Of a stretch of DNA of 64,000 bases, positions 1 through 7,512 are shown in pieces. A model generated the notes under the pieces. That model saw only the letters and a list, made by a program, of their open reading frames with translations, was not told where the DNA came from and did not search any database. The position numbers and the translations under genes were made by a program. The DNA comes from Anaerolineaceae bacterium (lineage in GTDB: Bacteria > Chloroflexota > Anaerolineae > Aggregatilineales > Phototrophicaceae), in contig JACKCH010000016.1 in NCBI GenBank assembly GCA_020634115.1, positions 132,973-196,972 of the forward strand. The letters are read 5' to 3'. How positions within the stretch are numbered: position 1 is the first letter of the stretch; each line of letters begins with the position of its first letter.

Positions 1-1794
1 AAACCGCTGGGCCAGCGGCAGAAAGGCATACGCCAGCAGCGCCGGAGCGATAGCCGGTGGCAGCGTGGCGGTCAGCGCCGTGAAGGCGGCCAGGCTCTCC
101 GACCAGTCAGATACCGTCAAGCCATAGTCGCGCAATCGGGTTTCGAGTTCGACTTCCGGCGGCTGCTCAACGATTCCCGCTGCGCTGACCGCCAGGCCGG
201 GGGTGACATATGTCCAGTGTCCATCTATCTGCGTCCAACCCAGGAAGCGGTAGGTCGTGCGGGTCGGGTACTCGCCGGAGAGGCTGAGGAGCGCGGTGGG
301 CAGGTGTTTGTTCATCCCGGTGCGGGCGGTGAAGCGTTCGCCCGCCTGGCGCGCGATATGACGCTGGAGGGCGTTGGCGTCGCCGAAGAGTTCACTCGGC
401 ACGGTCAGCAGCTGAGTTCTCTCGCCCTGGCGCAGTTCGAGCCGGACGAGGTGTTCGACCTGCCCGTCATCATCCAGCCGTGAACTGCGCTCGAGGACCT
501 GCGCCGACCAGTCGGCGACCCGCTGGCGGTTGATGCCGCGTTCGGTGATTTTCTCGAAGACAATGCTGCCGTCCAGCACCAGGTAACGGTCTTCGTTGGG
601 CAGGCGCTCGCGGTCAAGGTCACGCCGTGCCTGGCGGTAGAGCCGGTCGAGGTCCACGAGGCGCAGACCATCCCCGCAGATGGCTTTGAGCCGCCCGCGC
701 TCTTCCGCCCACTCGATGGCATTCAAGTGAGCGCAGGCCTGGACGACCTCAGCGATCTGCGCTGCCGTCGGATGTTCCTGTCGTTGATCGGGGGCGTAGT
801 TGCCGACCAATCGGGCGACCTGTTCGCGGGCCAGCTCCTTTGGGGCGGCAAGCGGCTCACGCTGGGGGCGGCTGAAGACGCTGGATATGGTGGCGCGGGC
901 TTCCTTCTCGCGCCCTGCCGGGTTCTCTGAGCCATTCCCATCGGCCAGGTAGCGGGCGATAAGTTCGTTCTCCGCGTCACGCTGGCTGTAACCCGCATCG
1001 CGCAGCTGGCAGGCGGCGGCAAAAAGCTCGGTGTTGCGCTGTTCGAGCGGCGCACCGGATGTGAGATACGCCTCGGTGCGCGGCGGCAGGGAGTGATGAC
1101 CGTTGCCATTGAGGGTGATGACCTCCAGCTTGCCAATCCGCTCCGGTTTGGGTGGCGTCACGTCCAGCCAGTCGAAGGCGCTCAGCGGGTAGCGATGTTC
1201 GGGATCCCACTCGACGATTTCTACCGGTGCATTGTTCCGTCCGGGCTTGGTGTTGGTGCTGCCGGGCAAACGCATGACCGAGGCGACCGACTTGACGTAA
1301 CCGGGATCACCGTCCAATGCGCTGAACAGGCCGTGTAAGACGCGGGCGATCCGCTGCCGGTCATCGTCACTTTGCAGGGCGAACGGCATATCCAGTAACC
1401 AGTAGGCGTGCCAGCCGCCCCCGTTGTTCAGGATGGCTGAGGGCGGTAAGACAAAGCCATGCAGCGCCGCCAGCCCGGATTCACGTCGCACAGGGTCGTC
1501 ATCGCAGTCGATGTCCACCCACAGCGCGGGCATGAGCGCGGCGGCCTCGGCCTTGCCCTGCTTCGTCTGCCGCAGACAGGGCGCGTAGTACACGCCATAG
1601 CCTTCGTTGTTGAGTTTCCCCGCCTGCTTCAGGGTGGAGTTACGCTGCCTCTCGTTCCCAATCTGTGCCCAGAGCGTCCGCACCTCGCCGGTCTCCGGGT
1701 GGATGCAGCGCAGTTCCAGGTACAATCCTTCCGGTGCCGGGCCGTAGAGCGCATCCAGAAAAGTGTGCTGGATAGGTTGGTTGTTTGCGGTCAT
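1..1794 (-). CDS. Primase-polymerase replication protein (partial, C-terminus outside window)
   Basis: An open frame runs from an ATG at 1794 to the window edge, giving 598 residues without a stop. The N-terminal part looks like an archaeo-eukaryotic-type primase as found in plasmid Rep proteins: an acidic VDIDCDDD motif at residues 93-100, NNGGGWHAYW at 123-132, a DGD at 161-163 and MRLPGSTNTKPG at 174-185, the usual order for this fold. The remaining C-terminal part probably continues into a helicase domain, but that lies off the window. A purine-rich GGGAAAGAGAG precedes the ATG. The next gene upstream on the strand is the relaxase, 30 bases away, so replication and mobilisation are probably co-transcribed. 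The primase call rests on motif order seen here; helicase content is inference. Confidence 0.75.
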   Translation of the reverse strand, partial: MTANNQPIQHTFLDALYGPAPEGLYLELRCIHPETGEVRTLWAQIGNERQRNSTLKQAGKLNNEGYGVYYAPCLRQTKQGKAEAAALMPALWVDIDCDDDPVRRESGLAALHGFVLPPSAILNNGGGWHAYWLLDMPFALQSDDDRQRIARVLHGLFSALDGDPGYVKSVASVMRLPGSTNTKPGRNNAPVEIVEWDPEHRYPLSAFDWLDVTPPKPERIGKLEVITLNGNGHHSLPPRTEAYLTSGAPLEQRNTELFAAACQLRDAGYSQRDAENELIARYLADGNGSENPAGREKEARATISSVFSRPQREPLAAPKELAREQVARLVGNYAPDQRQEHPTAAQIAEVVQACAHLNAIEWAEERGRLKAICGDGLRLVDLDRLYRQARRDLDRERLPNEDRYLVLDGSIVFEKITERGINRQRVADWSAQVLERSSRLDDDGQVEHLVRLELRQGERTQLLTVPSELFGDANALQRHIARQAGERFTARTGMNKHLPTALLSLSGEYPTRTTYRFLGWTQIDGHWTYVTPGLAVSAAGIVEQPPEVELETRLRDYGLTVSDWSESLAAFTALTATLPPAIAPALLAYAFLPLAQRF

Positions 1795-1824
1795 GGGTCT
1801 GTCACTCTCTTTCCCTGATACGGG

Positions 1825-2817
1825 CTAACGGTCGAAATCCGGTGTGGGTGGCACTCCCGGCTGTTCCGGGCCGAGGTCGAAGTCACCCTCCGCCAGCAGC
1901 CCGTTGAGCACCTCCCGGTATAGCGCCAGCTGATCGAGGTGGGGATACTCATGCAGCCCGCCGCCCACGACCGCCGCCAGCTGCTCGGCATACTCCCGAT
2001 CCAGCCCGGTCGCGACCGGGCGGAACCGGATGCTGACTGCGCCAGCCGCATCGGCAACCGGCAGGTAGTAACCGACGGCGCAGTGCGCCTCATCCACCTG
2101 GCGCGCGCCGCCCCAGAACGGGACCTCCTCACCTGCATCCGTGAGGTGATAACCGTGCGGCTCACCAGCGGAGATCCCCAGCTGTACCGCCCGGATCGCC
2201 TCCAGCGCATCGTAGCGCTGCTCCCAGTCCGGCCCGACAAACCGGTCGAGCAGGTCAGCCATCCCCGCCTCGGTCACCTCATGCAGCAGCGCGATGTGAT
2301 CCGCCTTCTGCCGCTGCGAAAAGTACAGGTTGACCCGCTCACCATGCTCCTCGCTCCAGACCGTCCCCGGCAGCACAACATGCGTGTGGGGATTATGGAG
2401 TCCCGGTTCCTGCGGATCGTCGGTCAGGCGGTGGTGCGTCACGTAGCTGTATTCGCAGCCGGTATCCAGCCCGCGCGCCGCGAAGAAGCCGTCCACCGTG
2501 TTTTCCGTCAGTTCGCGCACGAAGGCCTCGCGCTGCTCCTGCGGGATCAGTGCCACCAACCCTGGATTGGGGTTGATGACCAGCGAGAAAGTCAGCACAT
2601 GGTTGCTCCTGAGATCATCACAGCGTTGGGCGATCTCACCGACTGAGCCACCCATACCATGATCGATCCAGCGTTCCTGCCCGGCGACCAGCTTCACACC
2701 CTGGTCGCGGCTGTCGCGGTAGGTCAGGTAGCCGAGAAGCTGCTTCATCCGCTTCGCCTCGTCCGCCGTCGGACGCTTGTAGCGCACGTTGGACACACAC
2801 ATCTGCCGCCGATCCAT
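1825..2817 (-). CDS. Relaxase (MobA-like, HUH nuclease)
   Basis: A 330-residue protein with hallmarks of conjugative relaxases, which nick DNA at oriT and stay covalently attached to the 5' end. The metal-binding histidine triad is clear at residues 141-146 (HNPHTH, followed by VVLPG). HVLTFSLVINP at about 73-83 matches the beta strand before it, and Tyr30 or Tyr33 in GYLTYRD is the likely nucleophile. It is at the short end for MobA proteins and has no helicase or primase domain; the primase is a separate downstream gene. The RHH accessory gene ends 3 bases upstream. Family assignment comes from the HUH motif and context; the MOB class cannot be fixed by eye. Confidence 0.75.
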   Translation of the reverse strand: MDRRQMCVSNVRYKRPTADEAKRMKQLLGYLTYRDSRDQGVKLVAGQERWIDHGMGGSVGEIAQRCDDLRSNHVLTFSLVINPNPGLVALIPQEQREAFVRELTENTVDGFFAARGLDTGCEYSYVTHHRLTDDPQEPGLHNPHTHVVLPGTVWSEEHGERVNLYFSQRQKADHIALLHEVTEAGMADLLDRFVGPDWEQRYDALEAIRAVQLGISAGEPHGYHLTDAGEEVPFWGGARQVDEAHCAVGYYLPVADAAGAVSIRFRPVATGLDREYAEQLAAVVGGGLHEYPHLDQLALYREVLNGLLAEGDFDLGPEQPGVPPTPDFDR

Positions 2818-2820
2818 GCG

Positions 2821-3129
2821 CTACGACCCCCGCCGCCGTGTAACGCGCTCGATGAAGTTGTTCAGGGTCGTCGTGAGCGTGTCAACCTTGGCTTCCAATG
2901 TTTCGATCTTCACCTCAACCCCCTTCGCAATCGCCCGGCGGGATCCGGGCAGGTCTTCCTGCGCCGCCAGGTAGTAGTTGATGGCGTCGCGGATCAGGTC
3001 GGTGAGGTGGATCAACCGCCCGTCGCGGCGCGCCCGCACCGAGCGTAGTTCCTTGAGCCGCCGCATTTGCTCAGGCGTCAGACTGACCGTCTGCCGTTCG
3101 GTGTACAGGTCAGATTTCTTCCGTTTCAT
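2821..3129 (-). CDS. RHH DNA-binding mobilisation accessory protein (MobC-like)
   Basis: About 102 residues. The N-terminal half (QTVSLTPEQMRRLKELRS followed by LIHLTDLIRDAINYYLAA) reads as a beta strand and two helices of a ribbon-helix-helix domain; the C-terminal 40 residues (KIETLEAKVDTLTTTLNNF) form a short coiled coil. The start at 3129 is chosen because GAGGAGG sits five bases before that ATG; an ATG at 3141 is also in frame. It overlaps the HU-like gene upstream by about 20 bases and is followed 3 bases later by the relaxase. Such proteins normally bind oriT and recruit the relaxase; that role is inferred from position. Confidence 0.65.
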   Translation of the reverse strand: MKRKKSDLYTERQTVSLTPEQMRRLKELRSVRARRDGRLIHLTDLIRDAINYYLAAQEDLPGSRRAIAKGVEVKIETLEAKVDTLTTTLNNFIERVTRRRGS

Positions 3130-3430
3130 AGGCCTCCTCAATGCGTTCCTTCAGCCAGCCGGATGGACGGAAGCGGTAGTACAGCCGCCGGATCGTCGCC
3201 GGTGCTGTGCCATACAGGGCTTCCAATCGGTCGCGGACTGCTCCACCAACCTGCATCTGTTGGCTCTCGACATGCAGTCTGCCCAGGTTGACCAGGGTGA
3301 CGGTACCACTGGGTTGTGCCAGTTCCGCCGCCCAGACTTCAGCGGCGACTTCCAGCACTTCAGCGACGGTGTGCTTCGGCAGATGCGGCAGTCGCCGGGC
3401 GACCGCCTGGATGGTCTGACGATGATTCAT
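3110..3430 (-). CDS. HU/IHF-like DNA-bending protein
   Basis: About 106 residues from the ATG at 3430, preceded by GGAGGAAAGG. The layout follows the HU/IHF family: a helical N-terminus (TVAEVLEVAAEVWAAEL), a short turn into a strand ending VNLGRLHVE, where the family has its GFGxF segment, then a C-terminal RFRPSGWLKERI resembling the FKPGKxLKE ending. It starts directly beside the palindrome-rich spacer 3431-3793 and is the first gene of the mobilisation operon. IHF-type proteins commonly bend oriT or origin DNA, so a relaxosome or replication role is a reasonable inference. The sequence is divergent and the arm residues that would insert into DNA are not obvious. Confidence 0.6.
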   Translation of the reverse strand: MNHRQTIQAVARRLPHLPKHTVAEVLEVAAEVWAAELAQPSGTVTLVNLGRLHVESQQMQVGGAVRDRLEALYGTAPATIRRLYYRFRPSGWLKERIEEAYETEEI

Positions 3431-3793
3431 GGGATCCCTTTCCTCCGGTTCACTTCCTGTAAGACACGCGCCATATGGCGCTTTCACCATGTCCCGCCCT
3501 GCGGCTGGGATGTGGTGCGGTTCTGGACGCCGATTGGGTCAATCGGTGTTCGGTGGGCAGGGTGTGCCGCGCCCACCGGTGCGACGGATGCGCTGCACCG
3601 GCGCACTTGTGCGGCCCGTTCTGCGGGCTGCACCAGCCCCTCCGGCGCCTGAGGAGCGAGCGCCATTTAGCTCGCTTCAGACCCCGTGCCGACCTTTCTG
3701 GTCTTATCTGACACACACACGGGGTCTGAGAGGGGCGCTGCGCCGCGACGCAGCGCCTGTCGGCGGTTGGGTTTCCGGGCGGTTTCGCCAGCC
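3431..3793. other. Palindrome-dense noncoding spacer, candidate oriT
   Basis: No credible gene fills these 363 bases; overlapping frames are all of low quality. The spacer is packed with inverted repeats: a perfect 14-bp palindrome (3468-3481), CCGGTGC/GCACCGG (3576-3582 and 3595-3601), AGCGAGC/GCTCGCT (3655-3661 and 3670-3676), a 12-bp pair TCAGACCCCGTG/CACGGGGTCTGA (3677-3688 and 3718-3729) and a 9-bp pair GGCGCTGCG/CGCAGCGCC (3734-3742 and 3749-3757). It lies directly upstream of the HU-like, RHH and relaxase genes, where oriT is usually found. The loop of the 12-bp hairpin holds TTATCTGACA, a weak match to known nick regions. The function is inferred from structure and position. Confidence 0.5.
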
Positions 3794-4189
3794 TCACCAG
3801 CGGGTCTTCTTCATCCGTCCCTCACGGCGGGCGGCATCCATATCACTCATCCCCGCCCCGTTTCCGGCACCATCCGACGAAACGCTCGTCCGTAAGACAC
3901 CCATCTCAGCAGCGGTCTGGATAGCCTGCTGGACATATCCCGGCAGGTCAACCAGCGCCCGTCGCAGCCACGCCAGTTCTTCCTGAACGGCGACCAGATC
4001 ACCATCACCCGCCGGCTGGGGTCGCTGTACAGCATAACCCAGCGCCAGCCGCAGCAGTTCGCGCAGCGTCTCACTGCGCTCCCCAGTCGGGATGCTCTCC
4101 CACCACGCCAGCAGATCGGCGTCCGTGTCGGTGTACGCCTTGAACCCGATCAGCCGGTGCTGCCGTTTCGCCCTCTTGCGCCGCGCCAT
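3794..4189 (-). CDS. Small RHH-like protein downstream of parM (possible ParR-type adaptor)
   Basis: 131 residues. After a basic N-terminus (MARRKRAKRQHR), residues 13-55 (LIGFKAYTDTDADLLAWW, then SETLRELLRLALGYAV) could form a strand-helix-helix RHH unit. The middle is helical (VAVQEELAWLRRALVDLPGYVQQAIQ) and the C-terminus is basic and low-complexity. It follows the actin-like gene by 48 bases on the same strand, the place a ParR or StbB DNA-binding adaptor usually takes. I do not recognise a named family. AGGGAG lies unusually close to the ATG, so the start may be weak. Confidence 0.5.
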   Translation of the reverse strand: MARRKRAKRQHRLIGFKAYTDTDADLLAWWESIPTGERSETLRELLRLALGYAVQRPQPAGDGDLVAVQEELAWLRRALVDLPGYVQQAIQTAAEMGVLRTSVSSDGAGNGAGMSDMDAARREGRMKKTRW

Positions 4190-4204
4190 ACTCCCTCGTT
4201 TCCC

Positions 4205-4244
4205 GGTTTAACCCGTTAGACCATCTGGATAAACCGGTTAAACC
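4205..4244. repeat. Inverted GGTTTAACC / GGTTAAACC pair after parM
   Basis: GGTTTAACC at 4205-4213 and its reverse complement GGTTAAACC at 4236-4244 flank a 22-base spacer between the actin-like gene and the next small gene, overlapping the last codons of the former. AACCGGTT, a smaller palindrome, sits at 4232-4239. It could be a binding site for one of the RHH proteins or a centromere-like site; this is inference. Confidence 0.4.
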
Positions 4245-5281
4245 CGCTCCGCGAAGTGGGCATACCGCAGATAACCACGCGCATTGGCAAGCTGCGCGTC
4301 CGCCACCAGCTTGGTCTGCGGGTAGGCCTCGGCGATGTCGGCGTACACCAGCTCCGCGCCGCCGCCTGACAGGTAGATCACGTCCACAATCGTGCCGCGC
4401 TGCCATTTCTCCGAGAGCAGGTTGAGCGTCGCGCTCCGCAGCGGCGCCAGGGCTTCCTCAACGATGTCGTGATAGTCCACCGGGTGGCCGTTGGCGTGGA
4501 ACACCCCCGTCCGCAGGACTTCCTCAATGATGCGGAACGGCATCTTCTCGCGGTAGTCGCGTTCGAGTGCCGCCGCGATGCGCTCCTGCGCCGTGTACAC
4601 CCCGCTCTCGACGCTGCCGCTTTCGGCGTCTAAGAACTCACCCTCATCATCGAGCGCCAGGTCAACCGTGTACGTGCCGACATCACACACCCCGGTTCGG
4701 CGGTAGGTGTGCGCCCGGTTGATCTCCCCGGCCTCGGTGAGCGTGGCGGCAAAGATCGTCCCGTAGGGCTGCGGCATAACCATGACTTCGGTGACATTGG
4801 CGATGATGTCGCAGGTGTCGGTTTTGATGAGATGCTGGCCGATGAGGGCTGTCTTGAGTTCCGCCGCGTCGCGTATGTGGTCGGTCGGGAGGCCGGTGGC
4901 GAGTCGGATGTGGACGGCATCACGGTCGTGGATGCCGGAGAGCAGCTTGCCGATGGCGGCTTTGGCAAGGCGCAGCCGGAAGGCATTCCCCATCGTGGAT
5001 TCATTGGCAGTGCGTCCTCGTAATCGGAGCAGTTCGCCAGGAGGGAGCTGCGCCAGTGCCAGGTCGCCGATGAACCAGTGTCCCTCGTTGTCGTGGAGTT
5101 GGTCGCCGGGATGGCGGCGGGCGATTTCGTCCTGCTGGAAACGGATTTCGCGGGCATGACCCATGACTGAGGGAAACATAAGAACCTGATCGTCAGTGAC
5201 GGCTTTGACGACGCCGTAGCCGATGTCCAGGCCGATGGTGAGGGTGCTGCCGGGTTGCAGTTTGGAATTGTGCTTACTCAT
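4238..5281 (-). CDS. ParM/StbA-type actin-like segregation ATPase
   Basis: 347 residues from the ATG at 5281 (AGGAGA seven bases before it). The actin-fold signatures are present: phosphate-1 loop LDIGYGVVK at residues 18-26, phosphate-2 loop CDVGTYTVDL near 195, and the adenosine motif LSGGGAELV near 315. Length and motif spacing fit the plasmid ParM, Alp and archaeal Ta0583 group, which polymerise to push plasmid copies apart. The gene overlaps the upstream small gene by 8 bases and is followed by an RHH-like gene, as in parMRC-type loci. A segregation system in an integrated element suggests it is, or recently was, an autonomous plasmid. A longer frame extends upstream but lacks a ribosome site. 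Confidence 0.8.
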   Translation of the reverse strand: MSKHNSKLQPGSTLTIGLDIGYGVVKAVTDDQVLMFPSVMGHAREIRFQQDEIARRHPGDQLHDNEGHWFIGDLALAQLPPGELLRLRGRTANESTMGNAFRLRLAKAAIGKLLSGIHDRDAVHIRLATGLPTDHIRDAAELKTALIGQHLIKTDTCDIIANVTEVMVMPQPYGTIFAATLTEAGEINRAHTYRRTGVCDVGTYTVDLALDDEGEFLDAESGSVESGVYTAQERIAAALERDYREKMPFRIIEEVLRTGVFHANGHPVDYHDIVEEALAPLRSATLNLLSEKWQRGTIVDVIYLSGGGAELVYADIAEAYPQTKLVADAQLANARGYLRYAHFAERV

Positions 5282-5474
5282 GGTGCGTCTCCTGTCGGGT
5301 GCTGAAAGGTGATTTCGGGGACGAGTCGCTCGATACCAGCAGCGTATCCAGCGCCTGGCGGATGATGGCTCCGGCGCGACGGTAACGCAGGGCGGGCTGC
5401 AAGGCGCGATAGATGGCGGCCTCGCGGGGATCATCCAGGTTGAGTGTGAATTCGATCCGTTTAATGATGGTCAT
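5274..5474 (-). CDS. Small RHH-like DNA-binding protein upstream of parM
   Basis: 66 residues from the ATG at 5474, which has GGAGGGAAC directly before it; the frame is open further upstream without a better start. KRIEFTLNLDDPREAAIYRAL followed by RYRRAGAIIRQALDTLLVS has the strand-helix-helix pattern of a ribbon-helix-helix repressor. Its stop overlaps the start of the actin-like gene by 8 bases, so the two are translationally coupled. It may regulate the segregation operon or act as the ParR-like adaptor; with a second RHH-like gene on the other side, which one binds the centromere cannot be told from sequence. Confidence 0.6.
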   Translation of the reverse strand: MTIIKRIEFTLNLDDPREAAIYRALQPALRYRRAGAIIRQALDTLLVSSDSSPKSPFSTRQETHHE

Positions 5475-5537
5475 GTTCCCTCCGGGTGTACGGACTGGAT
5501 ACGGATGGGGTGCAGAAAAAAAAGAGAGATGCGCCAC

Positions 5538-5750
5538 TCAGGCGCTCTCCGGTAGTGGAACCGATTGGGACTGGGCTGCTGCTGCGGGCTGCTTGCGGGT
5601 GGACTGCTCGCGGCCAGCGCGGATGAGCCGGGCGATCAGGTCGGTGTTGGCTGCGAGCGCCTCCTGCACACTGGCGTAACGCCACAGGGCGGGATCGTTG
5701 CCGATCTTCAGCGGGATGGATTTGGTCTTGCGTGTGCGACGTTGCGCCAT
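5538..5750 (-). CDS. Small basic hypothetical protein, first gene of segregation operon
   Basis: 70 residues starting MAQRRTRKTKSIPLKIG, with AAGAGGGG before the ATG at 5750. The middle (YASVQEALAANTDLIARLIRAGREQ) is helical and the ends are basic or polar. I do not recognise the family. It is the gene nearest the TGCGT/ACGCA inverted repeats at 5783-5869 and the first in the minus-strand series leading to parM, so it could be a regulator of that operon, but nothing in the sequence proves it. Confidence 0.5.
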   Translation of the reverse strand: MAQRRTRKTKSIPLKIGNDPALWRYASVQEALAANTDLIARLIRAGREQSTRKQPAAAAQSQSVPLPESA

Positions 5751-5782
5751 TGAACCCCTCTTTGCGTAAATTGATAATTATT

Positions 5783-5869
5783 ATGCGTTTTATAATACGC
5801 ATCTTGCGTCTGAAAAAAGGGCGCATGTCGTGAACGCCCAATTCGTATAGTAAAACGCACTTGCGTTTT
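5783..5869. promoter_or_regulatory. TGCGT/ACGCA inverted-repeat operators over segregation promoter
   Basis: Two inverted repeats share the same half-site: ATGCGT/ACGCAT (5783-5788 and 5797-5802, 8-base spacer) and a perfect AAAACGCA/TGCGTTTT (5852-5859 and 5862-5869, 2-base spacer). Single TTGCGT copies lie at 5762-5767 and 5804-5809. The first dyad encloses TATTAT on the minus strand, a plausible -10 for the operon beginning at 5750, so a bound repressor would occlude it. The array could also be a centromere for the ParM system. Confidence 0.5.
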
Positions 5870-5916
5870 TAATTATATTCGACTTTTTCCAGTTCTGTCA
5901 AGTACTTTCTTTTCCA

Positions 5917-5949
5917 AAATCGCGATTTGAGTAGGAGGACGTGTATAAT
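5917..5949 (+). promoter_or_regulatory. Promoter region of the XRE regulator with palindrome
   Basis: A perfect 12-bp palindrome AAATCGCGATTT (5917-5928) is followed by a consensus -10 TATAAT at 5944-5949, about 50 bases before the XRE gene start at 5998. No good -35 is visible, so the palindrome may be an operator at the place of the -35. Autoregulation by the downstream XRE protein is an inference. Confidence 0.4.
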
Positions 5950-5997
5950 TAAAAACAAATTACTTGAAGATGATTGCACACAGGACACCCATAGCGA

Positions 5998-6639
5998 ATG
6001 ACATCACGGGCAACAACGCTTGGCGGCTTTATCACCGAGCTTATGGAAAAACAGCAGCACTCTAATCGTTCTCTGGCGGCGGCTGCCGGTATATCAGAGG
6101 GAGCCGTGCGTAATCTGCTGAAGTACGGTACAGATACCCGCGCCAAAGACCCGGATGCGCGAACGCTTCAACAGGTTGCCAATGCGCTTGGGGTAAATCC
6201 TCTGCGGCTGTACCGATTGGCTGGATACCTGCCTCCTGCACCGGATACGCATTCAGTTCGCGCGGAGTTCGTTGCCGATGTCTTTGACCGGCTGCCGGTT
6301 GATAAGCAGGAAGCTGTTTTAGGTGTGCTGGATGCAATGGCGGATCAACCAGCGGTGACCCGGACTGTTCAGGAAATCCGTTCCGACCGTTTGAACCCGT
6401 TGGCCGGATTTGACTTGCAAAGCCCGCATATCACCCGACTGATGGCGAACGAATTGATTGCTCAGTATCAGATGACTGAGACTGTGGATGTAGGCCATAT
6501 TGAACCGGATGCCCAGGTTCTTCAGAATCAATGGAAAGACCTGCCTCAGGCAACACAGGAACGGGTTAAGGCGCTGATCCGACACAAGCTCTCCCTGGAA
6601 TATGATCCCACCATGGTTGACCCGGAATGGCGGAAGTAG
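5998..6639 (+). CDS. XRE-family helix-turn-helix regulator
   Basis: 213 residues. Residues 8-70 form a Cro/CI-type HTH: SNRSLAAAAGISEGAVRNLL is the helix-turn-helix core, followed by TLQQVANALGVNPLRLYRLAGYL. The C-terminal 140 residues are helical, with no protease or metal-binding motif I recognise. The gene heads the plus-strand cargo and is divergent from the segregation operon. It ends 35 bases before the RHH gene of the RHH-HNH pair and may control it or the element's excision. A possible -35 and -10 for that pair overlap its 3' end. Confidence 0.75.
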   Translation: MTSRATTLGGFITELMEKQQHSNRSLAAAAGISEGAVRNLLKYGTDTRAKDPDARTLQQVANALGVNPLRLYRLAGYLPPAPDTHSVRAEFVADVFDRLPVDKQEAVLGVLDAMADQPAVTRTVQEIRSDRLNPLAGFDLQSPHITRLMANELIAQYQMTETVDVGHIEPDAQVLQNQWKDLPQATQERVKALIRHKLSLEYDPTMVDPEWRK

Positions 6640-6640
6640 G

Positions 6641-6660
6641 GTACAATAGATTAGATGTTC
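6641..6660 (+). repeat. Promoter-like 20-bp block, copy 1
   Basis: GTACAATAGATTAGATGTTC lies just upstream of the RHH-type gene and recurs with one mismatch at 8052-8071, upstream of the truncated paralogue. TACAAT within it is a plausible -10. The paired occurrence shows that the gene and its promoter were duplicated together. Confidence 0.6.
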
Positions 6661-6674
6661 TGATGGAGAAGCGC

Positions 6675-7094
6675 ATGAGCGATTACACCATTTCAATTCC
6701 TGACAGTCTGTATCAGAAGGCACAGCAGGTTGCCCAGCAGAAATCACTGCCAGTTGATGAGGTCATTCGTACACGGTTGGAAGGGGCATTCGACCAATTA
6801 CTATTTGATCTGCCCGACGATGAAAAAGAAGAATTGAAGGCGATGGCGTATCTGTCTGATGATACGCTCTGGACAATCGCCCGCGAACAAATGCAGCCAA
6901 CACTGGAAAAGCGTATTTCAGAACTCCTGACCCGGAATCAGCGCGGCACTATTTCGGTGGCTGAGTATAAAGAGTTAGAGGAACTGGTTGAACGCGGCGA
7001 TAAGCTGGCCCTTCGTAAGTCGCAGGCGATGAAATACTTAAATGAACGCGGCTACTCGATCAGCATGGACGACTTAAAACCAGCCGATGAGTGA
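6675..7094 (+). CDS. RHH-type protein paired with HNH nuclease (antitoxin-like)
   Basis: 139 residues from the ATG at 6675 (GGAGAAG six bases upstream; an ATG at 6663 is also in frame). The N-terminus, YTISIPDSLYQKAQQVAQ then LPVDEVIRTRLEGAF, fits a ribbon-helix-helix domain. The middle contains LSDDTLWTIAREQM, and the C-terminus is helical and charged (ISVAEYKELEELVERGDKLALRKSQAMKYL). From recollection, proteins of this layout occur next to HNH nuclease genes in cyanobacteria and Chloroflexota. The gene overlaps the HNH gene by 8 bases. A DNA-binding antitoxin or regulator role is inferred from the domain and the overlap. Confidence 0.6.
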   Translation: MSDYTISIPDSLYQKAQQVAQQKSLPVDEVIRTRLEGAFDQLLFDLPDDEKEELKAMAYLSDDTLWTIAREQMQPTLEKRISELLTRNQRGTISVAEYKELEELVERGDKLALRKSQAMKYLNERGYSISMDDLKPADE

Positions 7095-7509
7095 GTTGTC
7101 GTGGGCGGAACTTGTACGCCGAGTCCATGAACGGGCAAATCTCCTGTGTGAATACTGTCAGACATCCCAGCGCATCACCGGGCAGGCAATGCATGTCGAT
7201 CATATTGACCCGGATGGTGATGACTCCCTCGATAACCTGTGTTTATCCTGCGCGAACTGCAACATGAGCAAAGGGCGTGCAACTTCAGATGTTGATCCTG
7301 AAACTGGCGAAAGTGTCCCCCTGTTCAATCCACGCACCCAGGACTGGTCAGAACACTTTGAATGGATGCCGGGCGGGATCGTTCTTCGAGGGCTAACACC
7401 AGTCGGCAGAGCAACCATACGGCGCTTGAAAATCAATCGGGATCGTATGCTTGGCACTCGCGCTAACTGGGTTTCTTTTGGCTTGCATCCCCCAAGTAAG
7501 CGGAAATAG
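7087..7509 (+). CDS. HNH endonuclease
   Basis: 140 residues with a complete HNH domain: CEYC at 21-24, the catalytic HVDHI at 36-40, and LDNLCLSCANCNMSKG at 48-63, giving the two CxxC pairs of the zinc site and the final Asn/His position. The C-terminal half (WSEHFEWMPGGIVLRGLTPVGRATIRRLKINRDRM) is an extension that often follows the nuclease domain in this family. It is translationally coupled to the upstream RHH-type gene. The domain cleaves nucleic acid; whether it acts as a toxin, a restriction-like defence or a homing-type nuclease cannot be said from the sequence. Confidence 0.8.
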   Translation: MSELSWAELVRRVHERANLLCEYCQTSQRITGQAMHVDHIDPDGDDSLDNLCLSCANCNMSKGRATSDVDPETGESVPLFNPRTQDWSEHFEWMPGGIVLRGLTPVGRATIRRLKINRDRMLGTRANWVSFGLHPPSKRK

Positions 7510-7512
7510 CGG

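Noticed and set aside
3429..3986. Overlapping plus-strand frames in the palindromic spacer
   Set aside because: Low-complexity R/P/S-rich sequence, no start signals, and disagreement with the strand of the neighbouring operon.
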